Assembly (NCBI GenBank): GCA_012976225.1
Contig: JAAVVG010000011.1
Location: 372,001 to 436,000 of the forward strand
Direction of reading: 5' to 3'
DNA length: 64,000 bases
From: Golubevia sp. BC0850
Lineage: Eukaryota > Basidiomycota > Exobasidiomycetes > Golubeviales > Golubeviaceae
Under the pieces are notes generated by a model. The model saw only the letters and a program-made list of their open reading frames with translations. It was not told the origin of the DNA and searched no databases. Position numbers and translations under genes: made by a program. Below are positions 35,601 to 45,783 of this stretch, in pieces (positions within the stretch are counted from its first letter, which is position 1; each line of letters begins with the position of its first letter).

Positions 35601-36185
35601 TAAAGGAATAGAATTCCTATTGTTGCTGTACGAGCTACCAGAAGCACTGATTCCAGCTTCCGCACCTCCTCCTCTTCCTACTTGCTCTTGCTGTCCTCCT
35701 GTTCCGCTCTCCTCTGAACTTTCTTCAATTGAAGAGGCTGCTGCTTCTAACCTTGCAACATCTTCACTCTGCCTGGATAAGTTTCCAATTTCTTGATTGC
35801 TTGAACCTGATCCAATTCCAACCATTCCACCAGCTGCCGAACCAATTCCAGCTGCTCCTGAGCTCGAACCCTCACTCTGTCCATTGTCATAGCTACTGAG
35901 GTATTGAGAGAAAGAATTCTTGTCATTGAGGAATGAGCTTGGAGCGTCAAAGGCGCTGAACTCTGGAAAGGAAGGTAGGTCTGCGGAAGGAGGTTGAGAG
36001 AGCGAGGAGGGTAGAGGAGGAGGTTTGGAAGAGATGTATTGTCCTGCGTCTAGATCTGGGAAATCGAAATCTGTATGCGAGTTTGAATTTGAAAGCTCTT
36101 GATGATTTGAATCCTTGTTTGAATTGTTCTTGCTTGTTGAAGAAGAGTCAGCAAACCTGTTGTAGTAGGCATCGGCAGAGGACAT
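32635..36185 (-). CDS. SKT5: Chitin synthase activator Skt5/Chs4, Sel1 repeats
   Basis: Activator and localisation factor of class IV chitin synthase (Chs3) at the bud neck and septum. The N-terminal half is low-complexity Ser/Gly/Pro/Gln. Sel1 (SLR) repeats follow from about 34600 down to 33480: GHPDAQYFLADCYANGIG, GHADASYRAATCYEKGWG, HPGSMYRLATAELNGELG, GYAPSAYKLGVNYEYG, KEACFALTAWYLVGSPG, MGIGTVKDVTESRAWYLRAA. The C-terminal Ser/Pro/Gln-rich tail ends KKKGWFGRN. Three main exons are 33990-36185, about 33691-33860, and 32635-33552. The start codon is ATG 36185; codons further upstream in frame lack an ATG. Unlike budding-yeast Skt5 there is no C-terminal CAAX prenylation box. Length is about 1,090 residues. 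Confidence 0.88.
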
Positions 36186-36752
36186 GATGGGTGGAGATTG
36201 AGGGGTCCTGCTTTGCAAGACTTTAGATTGAAGCGTGAGTAAGTGGTTGAAGATTGAAAGGAGTAAGAGGAAGCCTTCTTAGATCTCAAATAAGAATGAT
36301 CAGAAAGATGAGCCTGGGGAATGCGGGAGGAGAGGATGAAGGTTTGGAGTTATAGTTTGGAAAGATGGCTCTTCCTCATCTGACTTCCTTCTCCTTCTTT
36401 CTTCTGGAACTGAACTTACCTGCTCTGTACTCTTTCTTAGAGAGTTGATAATCTTCAAGAAGTGGTGTCGATGAATAGGATCCTTACTTTAGACAAAGAT
36501 GGAGCCAATCGTCGAGGCTTGGTCAAGGCTTGAGCTTCTGCAACGTTTCAAATTTGTAGCTGTGAGACCGAGAGCCTGATAAAATCGATTGAAGAATTGT
36601 TGAAGAAGCTGGGGTAAGCGGATAAGAATCGAATCGTAAAGTGTTTTGTGATAGAAGACCAAGCAAGCTATCGTGCTGCAGAAGAGAGCAATCTCCAAAA
36701 CAACCCGTTTCGTCTTTTCTTGAGCTTCTCCCTCCTAACCGCTCTCGAAAGA
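36186..36752. other. Divergent promoter region, SKT5 / PAC1-like
   Basis: About 570 bases between divergent start codons. The plus strand has an open frame upstream of and in phase with the next gene's ATG, but with no family features. I see nothing else. Confidence 0.45.
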
Positions 36753-38019
36753 ATGGAATACGATCCAGTCAATAAAGAAGTGAATCCTTCAAGGTATCAA
36801 CTAGAAAGCGATTCAGAAGAAGATGATCAACTCCCTCAACAGAAGAACCTCGACGATCAGTCGCCGCGTCATCTTGAGAGAATCAAGTTGGAATTGCCAG
36901 TCAAATCAGAAGGAGTGGACTTGAGCATTCTCTTGAATCAGGCTGGTCTATCTTGGTCTCAGTCTTCAGCTCTTCGAAATCAACCTGAACATGGGAGGTT
37001 GCTAGTGGACGGAATTCAGGTGAGTGTCTCGAAGACCTTTCTTGATCTTCATGCCTTCATCTGACTCAAATGCTCTCTTCCTCTTCTTTTGATTGTTCAC
37101 TAAAATCTATAGCAAGCTTCCATCTCTATCGCAGGAGACCCATCTCAGCCAATCTCGATGCTGTTCTGTCCAACCTTCTCAGTTTTGTCCTTCAACGAAA
37201 TTCAAGGTCCATTGGTTCAGGCGCTTCTTCAAGAATTGAAACCGAAGAGGTAAGAGAATTTGATATCAAATGAGTCTGATTGAAGAAAGAAAAGGTTGGA
37301 AATGAGAGCTGATAATGATCCACTTTCCCCTTGACTTGACAGCGTTACGCTCTTCGCTTCTTATTCACCTCATCTTTACATTCAATCTCATTCCGAGAAG
37401 GCTCAAACGTACGAAGAGTCAGATTCAGATTTCCCACCTCTACGATACCTGTTATCTGGAACAGGTTGCAAGAATCTTAAGACCAAAATTTTGTCGTCCA
37501 AGGTTCAAGATTTGAAGCCTTATCAGAGTCCAAATGTCTTGACTGGCTTGGGTGGGGTGATAGCTTCCCAAGTGAGTACTGGGAATTAATTTGGAGAGCA
37601 TCACACCTAGAAATGAAGTGAAATCTAATCTCGAATCTCCATTTGCCCCTTCTCAGTCCACTTATCTTTCACTCCCATTGATGGTTCTGCTATTCCCAGA
37701 GTCTGTCTCTCAACCTCATTCGCATCATCACAGTCATGCTTTCTTACCATCTTCGTCTCAGGATTCGACTTCAAGACCTTTGTTCTCTTCGAGTAAAGTG
37801 GAGGATAGATTGGCAAAGGCTGCAGAGTCAATTTTGAAGATTGGAGGGAAAGCAACCAAGTCTTCGGACACTGGAATCGACCAGAAAACAATCAAAAGAT
37901 TAGATGGATTTCTATTTGAAAAACGAGGAGGAGAAGAGATTGGAACAAATCTGGAGGAGGGTCAAGGAGATGGAGAAAACTTCAGAAGAAAAGAAACCAA
38001 TGATTCCATGTATTTGTAG
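36753..38019 (+). CDS. Probable proteasome assembly chaperone 1 (PAC1/Pba1-like)
   Basis: Four exons. The first (36753-37019) gives MEYDPVNKEVNPSRYQLESD, an acidic patch, and an amphipathic region ending LVDGIQ. The next reads ASISIAGDPSQPISMLFCPT and FNEIQGPLVQALLQELKPK. The third gives VTLFASYSPHLYIQ, PPLRYLLSGTG and YQSPNVLTGLGGVIASQ. The last gives STYLSLPLMVLLFPES, then a His/Ser-rich and charged tail ending DSMYL. A short acidic 'R-Y-x-x-E-S-D-S-E-E' start, a single alpha/beta domain, and a late 'P-N-x-L-x-G-L...LPLMVLLFPE' segment are what I recall of fungal PAC1, which pairs with PAC2 to build the 20S alpha ring. The call is tentative; no catalytic motif is expected in this family. 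Confidence 0.45.
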
Positions 38020-38124
38020 ACTCTCTTTGAAATTTCGAGAAGTTGTTACAGTAGTCAGGAATCATTTTGAAATAAAAAGGAGGGATTTGTAAGAGAAGGT
38101 AGTGCTCTTCTTGAGAGTGCACTT

Positions 38125-38147
38125 TCGACAAGATTCTGGAAGGTTCT
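38125..38147 (+). promoter_or_regulatory. Heat-shock element upstream of HSP90
   Basis: TTCTGGAAGGTTC at 38135-38147 is three perfect alternating five-base units (nTTCn/nGAAn/nTTCn). A further TTC lies in register at 38125-38127, with an imperfect unit between. It ends 97 bases before the HSP90 ATG. By established knowledge of the heat-shock factor site, Hsf1 should bind here and make the gene heat-inducible. Confidence 0.8.
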
Positions 38148-38244
38148 CTCTCCCCTCTTCAAAAGTCGAAGCTGGCAGAGAAACTTTTTCCTCTCCACGA
38201 CCAACCATCCCCGCCCACTTCACCCACAAACTCACACAACAATC

Positions 38245-41200
38245 ATGTCTGCCGCTCCAGAGACTTTCGGATTCGTGAGTATTCATTTAGTACGAATTGC
38301 GGGAAGGGCATCTTATCTGGAAAGGAATTGCTCGGAGCGCAGGCTTAGTGGAGATTGAGGAAGTTTGGAAGCTTGCCACTCATTCAACCAACAGAACTCT
38401 TGGTAGCAACGTCTTGATTGGATAATTGCTGATCTTACTGATTTCATATTCTTTCTTCTAATCTTCTCCAATCTAACAGGCCGCTGATATCAGTCAAGTG
38501 AGTAGACGCTCCCACTCGCTGTAGCAGCAACAGCAGCTGGGTCAACCTCCAACTCTTCTCCTCAGCTCCCTTCCAACACTTGTCGATCTTGGATTTGCAT
38601 TCTCATATTGACTTCCTTCCCCTCTACTCTCTGCTCTGTTTCCTCGCTGCGCTCCCCCTCTTGCACCTTCTTCCTTACTTGCAGCTTCTTGACTTGATCA
38701 TCAACGCTTTCTACTCTAACAAGGAAATCTTCCTTCGTGAATTGATCTCAAACGTAAGTCTTATCTCCGTCATTCTGGTTCTCTTCATAGCTGGTTCTAT
38801 CGAAAGTGGAAGCTGAACTTGCCTTCCCTCCTATTTTACCAACCCAGGCCTCTGATGCTCTCGACAAGACTCGTTATGCTGCTCTCACCGACCCTTCGAT
38901 CATGGAGACTGAGCAAGATCTCTACATTCGTATCACCCCTGACAAGGAGAACAACATCCTCACCATCCGTGATACTGGTATCGGTATGACCAAGGCTGAT
39001 CTAGGTGAGTTCCCAGAGCTAAAGTGGAAGGAAGGTCGCAGAAGGCGGAAGAAAAGTCTAGTGGCAAGGAAAAGAAAGCTACTGCATCTCTCTTTTGCTA
39101 GAAGCAAATGAATCTATTCCATTCAGAAATCTCATTCAAGTTATTGCCTTGCCTCTTACAGTCAACAACATCGGAACCATCGCCAAATCTGGTACCAAAG
39201 CCTTCATGGAGGCTCTCTCCTCTGGAGCTGATATCTCCATGATTGGTCAATTCGGTGTCGGTTTCTACTCTGCTTACCTTGTTGCCGACAAGGTTGAGTT
39301 GATCACCAAGAACAACGATGACGAACAATACATCTGGGAGTCTGCTGCTGGAGGTACTTTCACCATCACTCAAGATACTGTCAACCCATCTCTAGGACGA
39401 GGTACCGAGATCAGACTTCACCTTAAAGAGGATCAAACTGATTACCTAGAGGAGAAGAGAATCAAGGAGATCGTCAAGAAGCACTCTGAATTCATCTCTT
39501 ACCCAATTCAGCTAGTTACCACCAAGGAGGTCGAGAAGGTGAGTTTGAGCTAAGAGGTTCTGGCTGGGTTGGGAAGGGAAGGGAGGCAGATGCAAAAGAC
39601 GAATGTCAAGTCTTCGAAGTTGGAGAGTGAAGAGAAAGGAAGACGGAAGGCTCTCTGAGAGTTTCAGAACAGAGAATTAAGAAGAGCAACTTCGAGAGTG
39701 CGCAATTGAGTAAAGCTTCTGACCCTTTCTTTTCCATCATTTTCCCTCTCGTCCCACCTACAGGAAGTCGAAGAGGAGACTGAAGAAGATGACGAAGAGA
39801 AGAAGGCCAAGATCGAAGAAGTCGACGATGAAGACAACAAGAAGGAAAAGAAGAAGGTCAAGACCATGGAGACCAACAACGAGGAGCTCAACAAGACCAA
39901 GCCTCTATGGACTCGTGATCCAAAGGGAATTGACAACGAAGAATACGGTGCCTTCTACAAGTCTCTCTCCAACGATTGGGAAGATCACCTCGCTGTCAAG
40001 CACTTCTCAGTCGAAGGTCAATTAGAATTCAAGGCCCTTCTTTACATTCCAAAGCGTGCTCCTTTCGATCTCTTCGAGACCAAGAAGAAGCGTAACAACA
40101 TCAAGCTTTACGTTCGTCGTGTCTTCATCATGGACGATTGTGAAGACATCATTCCAGAATACCTCAACTTTGTCAAGGGAGTTGTTGACTCCGAAGATCT
40201 TCCTCTTAACATCTCTCGTGAGACCCTTCAACAAAACAAGATCCTCAAGGTTATCCGTAAGAACGTTGTTAAGAAGACCATCGATATGATCTCTGAGATC
40301 GCTGAGGACAAGGAGAACTTCACCAAGTTCTACGAAGCTTTCGGAAAGAACCTCAGTGAGTAGCAGTAGCTTCCAAAGGCTCTGGCGATGGAGCTCGCGT
40401 AGAACGTTTTTGGAAACACGTTCTGACTTATCCTTTCCTTTCCTTTTCATAACCCACTTCTCTTTCCTTCAGAGCTCGGAGTTCACGAGGATGCTGCCAA
40501 CCGTACCAAGCTCGCCGAATTCCTACGTTACAGCTCTACCAAGTCTGGTGAGGAGCAAACTTCTCTCAAGGATTACATCACCCGTATGCCAGAAATCCAG
40601 AAGAACATCTACTACCTCACGGGAGAGAACCTTGCCTCAGTTCGTGACTCGCCTTTCATTGAGGTCCTCAAGAAGAAGAACTTCGAGGTGCTTCTCATGG
40701 TAAGTCTCATTTCCAGGGGCTTGACGAGCTAGACTCGAGAAAGAGAAGTGCTCTTTCTTGACTGAATTCTAACCTCTTCTTTGCCCTCGCTTCCCTTCTC
40801 TTCACTCCTTCAGACCGATCCAATCGATGAATACGCCGTCACTCAGCTCAAGGAGTTCGATGGTCACAAGCTCATCTGTGTCTCCAAGGAGGGACTTGAG
40901 CTCGAAGAGACCGACGAGGAGAAGGCTGCCCGTGAGGCCGAAGCCGGAAAGTTCGACGATCTCTGCAAGGTCCTCAAGGAGATTCTAGGAGACAAGGTCG
41001 AGAAGGTTGTCGTCTCCAACCGTGTCGTTGGATCTCCATGTGTTCTAGTCACTGGTCAATACGGATGGTCCGCTAACATGGAACGTATCATGAAAGCTCA
41101 AGCTCTTCGTGATTCCTCTATGTCTCAGTACATGGCTTCCAAGAAGACTCTAGAACTCAACCCAGCCAACGCCATCGTCAAGGAGCTCTCTTCCAAGGTC

Positions 41201-41443
41201 GCTCAAGACAAGAACGACGCTACCGTCAGGGATCTAACCTTCCTTCTATTCGAGACCTCTCTCCTCACCTCTGGATTCACTCTCGATAACCCATCCGACT
41301 TTGCTGGTCGTCTATACAAGCTCATCTCTCTCGGTCTATCCATCGATGATGCTGGACTCGATGAAGATGTTGTTGAGGACACCAACACGAAGGAGGCCGT
41401 CGAAGAGATCTCTGGAGAATCCGCTATGGAATCCATCGATTAA
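38245..41443 (+). CDS. HSP90: HSP90 molecular chaperone, C-terminus MESID
   Basis: Cytosolic ATP-dependent chaperone for kinases, receptors and other clients. Exon 1 (38245-38274) is [10 protein letters not shown], followed by an 18-base exon (38480-38497, AADISQ), then [23 protein letters not shown]-site motifs are present: [18 protein letters not shown] and [16 protein letters not shown]. The charged linker ([20 protein letters not shown]) precedes the middle domain ([51 protein letters not shown]). The C-terminal dimer domain ([48 protein letters not shown]) is complete. The protein ends SAMESID, whereas cytosolic HSP90 normally ends MEEVD, the ligand of TPR co-chaperones. Eight exons. An upstream heat-shock element supports stress induction. 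Confidence 0.97.
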
Positions 41444-43299
41444 ATGACTACTCCAATCAATCAAAATCACAACTTCAAATAATCAGCTTCTGTCTTCTTG
41501 ATGATCATTAATTCTCTTTTTTACGCTTTGTTTCTTCTACCCTTATCCCACTCACTCTCTGTTATAAAGTTCAATCCCCCTTTTTGTAGTTAGTTAGAAT
41601 TGCTCCCATCCTTTTCTGTCTGCTTTAACTTTCAACTCGAAAAAATCCAACAAGCAAACAAAAGTGTCTTTTTGCTCATCGCCATTCCATCTTTGTGAAG
41701 CTTGAATGAAGCCTGAAGTGAGGTGTGTGGTTGCACTCGCTTGCTCTCATGAAGAAGCATACAGCCAGCGAAAAAGAGTTTGAATGCTGTCGTCGACAAG
41801 TAAATGAATAAGAAAATAAAAGGTTGGGAGGGCAATTGGGGCTCCACAAGTGGAAATGAAAGAGTAAAAGACTATTTGAGAGTGACGATTTTGATATGAG
41901 TTGACAACAGAGACGATATCCGATCATCTCGAACCGATCTACGAACAAAGCCATTCGAAGGTTGATATACAGTTCTCGTATTGTGAAGAGTCTCCAACTG
42001 TCATAGGAAGAAGAGAGTGAAGGAAAGGGGGGGGCTCTTGTCAGCCAAAGGAAACAATGTGACTCTGAGATGAGACGATCTGAGCAGAGTTGGTGGGGAC
42101 CAAACATGCGGCAATCGATAGAATTTACACTCACTGACAACTCCACTTTTTAATGTTCTCAACTTGAACATTTCCGCTCTTGAACAAGTTATGCTTTTCC
42201 AAAGTCGATTTTCCTTCCGCCCAAGTCCTGTTCTCTTGAGTTGTACCGGCCATCGTGCCATTTATGTCAGTTGGTTGAGAAGGAACTCAAATCTCCTTGA
42301 GATTCGGAAGATTTCTGGAGCTCACAACTTCCGCGAGGTACCGATCTTCTCTGGCAGGATGTTTGATCCGAAACTTGTAGGCGACGAGTAAGAGAAATTA
42401 TAAACTTTCCGGAAGAGTGATACCTAGGTCTGATCGTAGTGGGTGTAAAGTGAAAGAAGTAATGTCGTTCAAGAAGTCTCAGAAGAGATAGAAGACTTAA
42501 TAGGGTAAGCGTGACATTTTGAAGAAGATGGGGGTGGTAGCAATCCCACGCAAAGGCATTCCCCTTAAGGTAGAATTTCTAGATCTATTTAAAAGAAAGG
42601 GAGTCATTGGTCAACCAGGGTCGCTTTGGCAGTTGAGATGAGTCGAAGAGAAGAACAACTTTGAACTTACCTTCTTCCTTCGTTTCTCTCCACCTCATTC
42701 CTTCTCTGTGCCCAGCCTTTCACGTACTCTGCGATGACTACCTTGACATCTTTTTGTTATGCTCTCAAAGTTGGCAGCAGATTTGGGAGTTGCAGCCATA
42801 CTCTGAATTGGTTTGAGTGGGATCCTTTCAATCTCTATCTTTCTGAAGGTACTTTCTACCCAGTAGCAGATCATGAGTCTCGTCATGATCATGCTCGACT
42901 GAGGCTTGGGCTTTGGCGATAGGAACTGGGATAGGAGAGACGTTCTACCTCGCTCAGGTTTTTCAATCTTCGATTCCAGATCTATTTTCTAAATCCTCGA
43001 GTTTCAGGTGCTAGTTTATGAATACAGTCTTTGACGAAAAAGAGGTGGGGTGAGGGAGAGAAAGTCTAATGTTCAGGTTGATTTTTGTGTGTGTGTGTGA
43101 GAGAGGGAAACGGAGGGGGAAAAAGTACAATAGAGAAGACAGAAGAAGTAGAGAAGATCGTTTGAATTTCGCGTCAAGGTGGCATTATATTGGGGTAGAA
43201 TTTCTGAAGAGAAAGAATAGAGAGATTCGCAGATGGAGATCATTCCTAAAGGAGTTCCAAAGTCTCTCTCTCTGGAGCTCCTTCATTTTGCTCCTTCTT
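41444..43299. other. Long region without an assembled gene
   Basis: About 1.85 kb between the HSP90 stop and the Got1 stop. The HSP90 3' flank has T-rich runs near 41515-41590. On the minus strand two exon-like pieces stand out. One (down from an ATG near 42248) reads MAGTTQENRTWAEGKSTLEK and ends in GTGAGT context near 42136. The other (about 42650-42735) reads KDVKVVIAEYVKGWAQRRNE and is followed by GTAAGT, with an acceptor and a short open exon near 42590. I could not join them into a convincing gene, nor recognise a family. A (GT)n run lies near 43089-43100. Confidence 0.35.
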
Positions 43300-44425
43300 T
43301 TAGACAGCGGATTGCCGCGCTCCTGCAATTCTATCCAAAGCCTGATAGATTGAAATTGGAAGAGGAGTGAAGGAAAGGGGAGAAGTTAGTGAGAGGATCA
43401 CACGACAGCATCTTCCCTCAATGAGAAGGCACGGGCAGAAGTGAAAGAGGCACTCACACCTCGAATAAACGGAAGAGAGAGAATGTTCCCGATTACTGGA
43501 AGCTGCCTTAGGAAATTGAGGATCACCGGGAAGAAATCACTGTGAGAAAGAAGGATCAAAGGAAGGAGGAGGGGAGATTAGCGATCAGCTCCAGAACCGA
43601 CTCTCACAACGCGAGCTAGACATAAGGGTTGTTTGTATGCTTAATTATTTGATCGCAGGCCAGAAAACTTCTCTGGGCGAGACCACTTTGCTCTAGACGT
43701 TACGAAACTGTTGGTGAGCAAACAGCTGGGAGAGTTTCCCTACAGCCATCGCCTCCTAGTCTCATCAACATTCAACACTGAAGCGACTGGCCTCCTCATT
43801 TTTCAAAAGAAACCCTTCTCTACGACGCAGCAGTAGATCTTGAGCCCAGATGGGTAGAATTCTGCGCTCCTCATCTGTCCTTACTCGCTTGCCTTTGTCC
43901 ACCATCCAGTCCGATCAGCTTGGTTCTCCCAAATTCTAAACTATCTTATTGACACATGAGCCACTCCTTTTGCTGCCCCACTAGAGACCCGTGTCTCTAA
44001 GACTTAGGCATGTCGAACTCACCCAAATAGATTCAAGAACCCGATTGCTTCTACAATCATTCCAACGAAAGTCCACTTCATGAACACGAGACAAATTCCA
44101 GCAAAGAAACAAGCAGTTCCTCTTAACTTCTCCTTCCTCGCGAAGAAGTAGAAGGTCTTCTGTGGACCTATGAGTAGAGTGATACCGGCGGTGAAGAGAA
44201 CATTCCCAAGAGCTAGAAGAGCAGCATCAAAGAACAAAAGGATTCCCATGAAGAGGAAGAACGTTCCGAATGAGACGAGACCAACACCAATTTCTGGAGA
44301 ATAGAGGCAAAAGAGAAGGAAGGAAGAGCGAAGATAAGCTTTTGGTAAAGGGAAAGGGGAGGTGGATAGATCAGAAAGGACGTAGATGCAAGCCTGAACG
44401 CACTTTGCTGATCTGTTAGCCACAT
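43300..44425 (-). CDS. GOT1: Got1-family Golgi transport membrane protein
   Basis: Small four-span membrane protein of ER-to-Golgi vesicles that supports SNARE-dependent fusion. Exon 1 (ATG 44425) is MWLTDQQ. It splices to KIGVGLVSFGTFFLFMGILL, FFDAALLALGNVLFTAGITL and IGPQKTFYFFARKEKLRGTA, then CFFAGICLVFMKWTFVGMIV and EAIGFLNLFG. A further exon gives DFFPVILNFLRQLPVIGNIL and SLPFIRG, and the last gives ALDRIAGARQSAV. Residues, hydrophobic pattern and length (about 140) match Got1 throughout, including the N-terminal MWLTD and the IGPQKTFYFF loop. Four exons; the third junction uses donor GGT/GTGAGT. Confidence 0.95.
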
Positions 44426-44992
44426 ATTTGTTCTGATTTTTTTTTAATTGAGGAGCTGTTGAGGTTGAAGATTCGTGGAGGGGAGTTGGGAGGAACAGAA
44501 AGAAGCAGAATGGATGTGTTGGTGGGAAGAAGGAAGCGCGAGATGAGATGAAATTGTTTTCAAATGTCCCATTCTCTCTTTTAGTTCTGATCATCAATAA
44601 CTCGAGGAAACATAGAGTTTCTATGGGATTCGATTCATGGGACCCCAAAAGTTTCAAAAATCCAAGACTTTGACTTCTACTCGTCATCGTCGCTCCCCTG
44701 TCGCTATCCAAGCATTGCATGAGTATTGGCGGCCAAGAGAGCAAGAAAGCAAGAATTCTCGACCCATCTGCTGTATAAGAGGTTTAAGAGTAAAGTGGGA
44801 AAGAAGAGGGGACAGGACAGTGGCGAAAGGGAGCCAAAAGGAGCCAACCGATCGTAAGAACAAGCCACTTTCCTGTTCAGAAGTCTTGCGATTTGAGACC
44901 TTAAGAGATTTACTCAAGCTTTGAGACAAGGCTTTTGGAATTGAAGAGAGGATTAGAAGGCTATCCTCGAATTTGTCCCCCCCCCCTTTTTT

Positions 44993-45265
44993 TTAAAAAA
45001 AAATTCCCGCACCGCACTCGCCTGCTTCTCTTTCATCTGAACTCAACTCATCGGGAGGTATCTGGAGTTCGTTTGACTGCCTCTTCTCATAATCGGCCTT
45101 GCCTGTCGCATCTCCCATGTCAGTTGCGACTGCAGTGTTAGCACTCCCAAAATCTATTGTCCAATCCAAATGGACTTCAGCATCGAGTTCGACGTCTTCA
45201 TCTTGTGAATTAGAGCCACTCCTTCGGACGTAGAACACCATTCTTGCGTTTAAAATCGACAGCAT
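44993..45265 (-). CDS. Hypothetical acidic protein, uncertain
   Basis: Open frame from ATG 45265: MLSILNARMVFYVRRSGSNS, then an acidic stretch (QDEDVELDAEVHLDWTIDFG) and a polar tail that runs into the homopolymer at 44977-45003. I do not recognise a family. The composition is protein-like and the acidic segment is even, but there is no support beyond the open frame, and the 3' end falls in low-complexity sequence where base calls may be unreliable. Confidence 0.22.
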   Translation of the reverse strand: MLSILNARMVFYVRRSGSNSQDEDVELDAEVHLDWTIDFGSANTAVATDMGDATGKADYEKRQSNELQIPPDELSSDEREAGECGAGIFF

Positions 45266-45518
45266 GCCAAAAGAATAAACCGGGGTGTATAAAAACGTGA
45301 AGTCAACAATGTAGCGACTCTGTTCGATTCATTCAAGAAAGGTGCTCACCTGCTTATGAAAGTGGACGCCGCAAACCTCTCTTTTGCGGTCTAAACGAGC
45401 TCCTTGTTGGTGAAAGTGATCTGAAGATAAGATTAGCGCTACAGGCCCTCGATCAAAAGAAGGACAGCACCTTGCGGTCGCGGTATTCGGCGTTGGCCTG
45501 CAAAGCTTAACAGAAAGG

Positions 45519-45528
45519 TATATAAAAT
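45519..45528 (+). promoter_or_regulatory. Probable TATA box
   Basis: TATATAAAAT lies 146 bases before the first ATG (45674) and 256 bases before the in-frame ATG (45784) of the DUF6534-like gene. It is the clearest TATA-like element in front of that gene. Confidence 0.5.
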
Positions 45529-45783
45529 AAACTCTTCGAACAGTTGAAGAAAGTTTCTGAGGACTTCTTTCTCTCTTCTCTTCTCATCCTCTCACCTCTC
45601 TTCTGTCGTCAGTCGCTCGCAAGCTCGAGCCCTCAAGCTAGCTCTTGATCCTTTCCTCTTCGATCAAGCCAGTATGTCGGATGTTCCACAAACATACACT
45701 CCTCAGCAATTGGTGGATACAGCGAAGCATCGTTTTGCTGTTCCCCTCATCATCTCCGCGTGAGTACCGGTCTCCCTCTGGAG

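Larger units (their letters stand above)
44426..45783. other. Intergenic region with homopolymers and exon-like pieces
   Basis: About 1.36 kb upstream of both the Got1 gene (minus) and the DUF6534-like gene (plus). It holds a run of ten C, eight T and nine A at 44977-45003, a minus-strand frame at 44993-45265, and a small GC-richer minus-strand piece near 45475-45505 flanked by splice-like sites. A TATA box at 45519-45528 probably serves the plus-strand gene. Confidence 0.4.

Noticed and set aside
41676-42146. Minus-strand hydrophobic open frame of 156 codons after HSP90
   Set aside because: It begins without a supported ATG context and reads as low-complexity Phe/Ser/Leu from T-rich 3' flank DNA. 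It has no family features.
42734-42922. Plus-strand frame of 62 codons starting MTTLTSFCYALKVG
   Set aside because: It is short, Trp/His/Arg-rich with no family features, and antisense to a more protein-like minus-strand piece.
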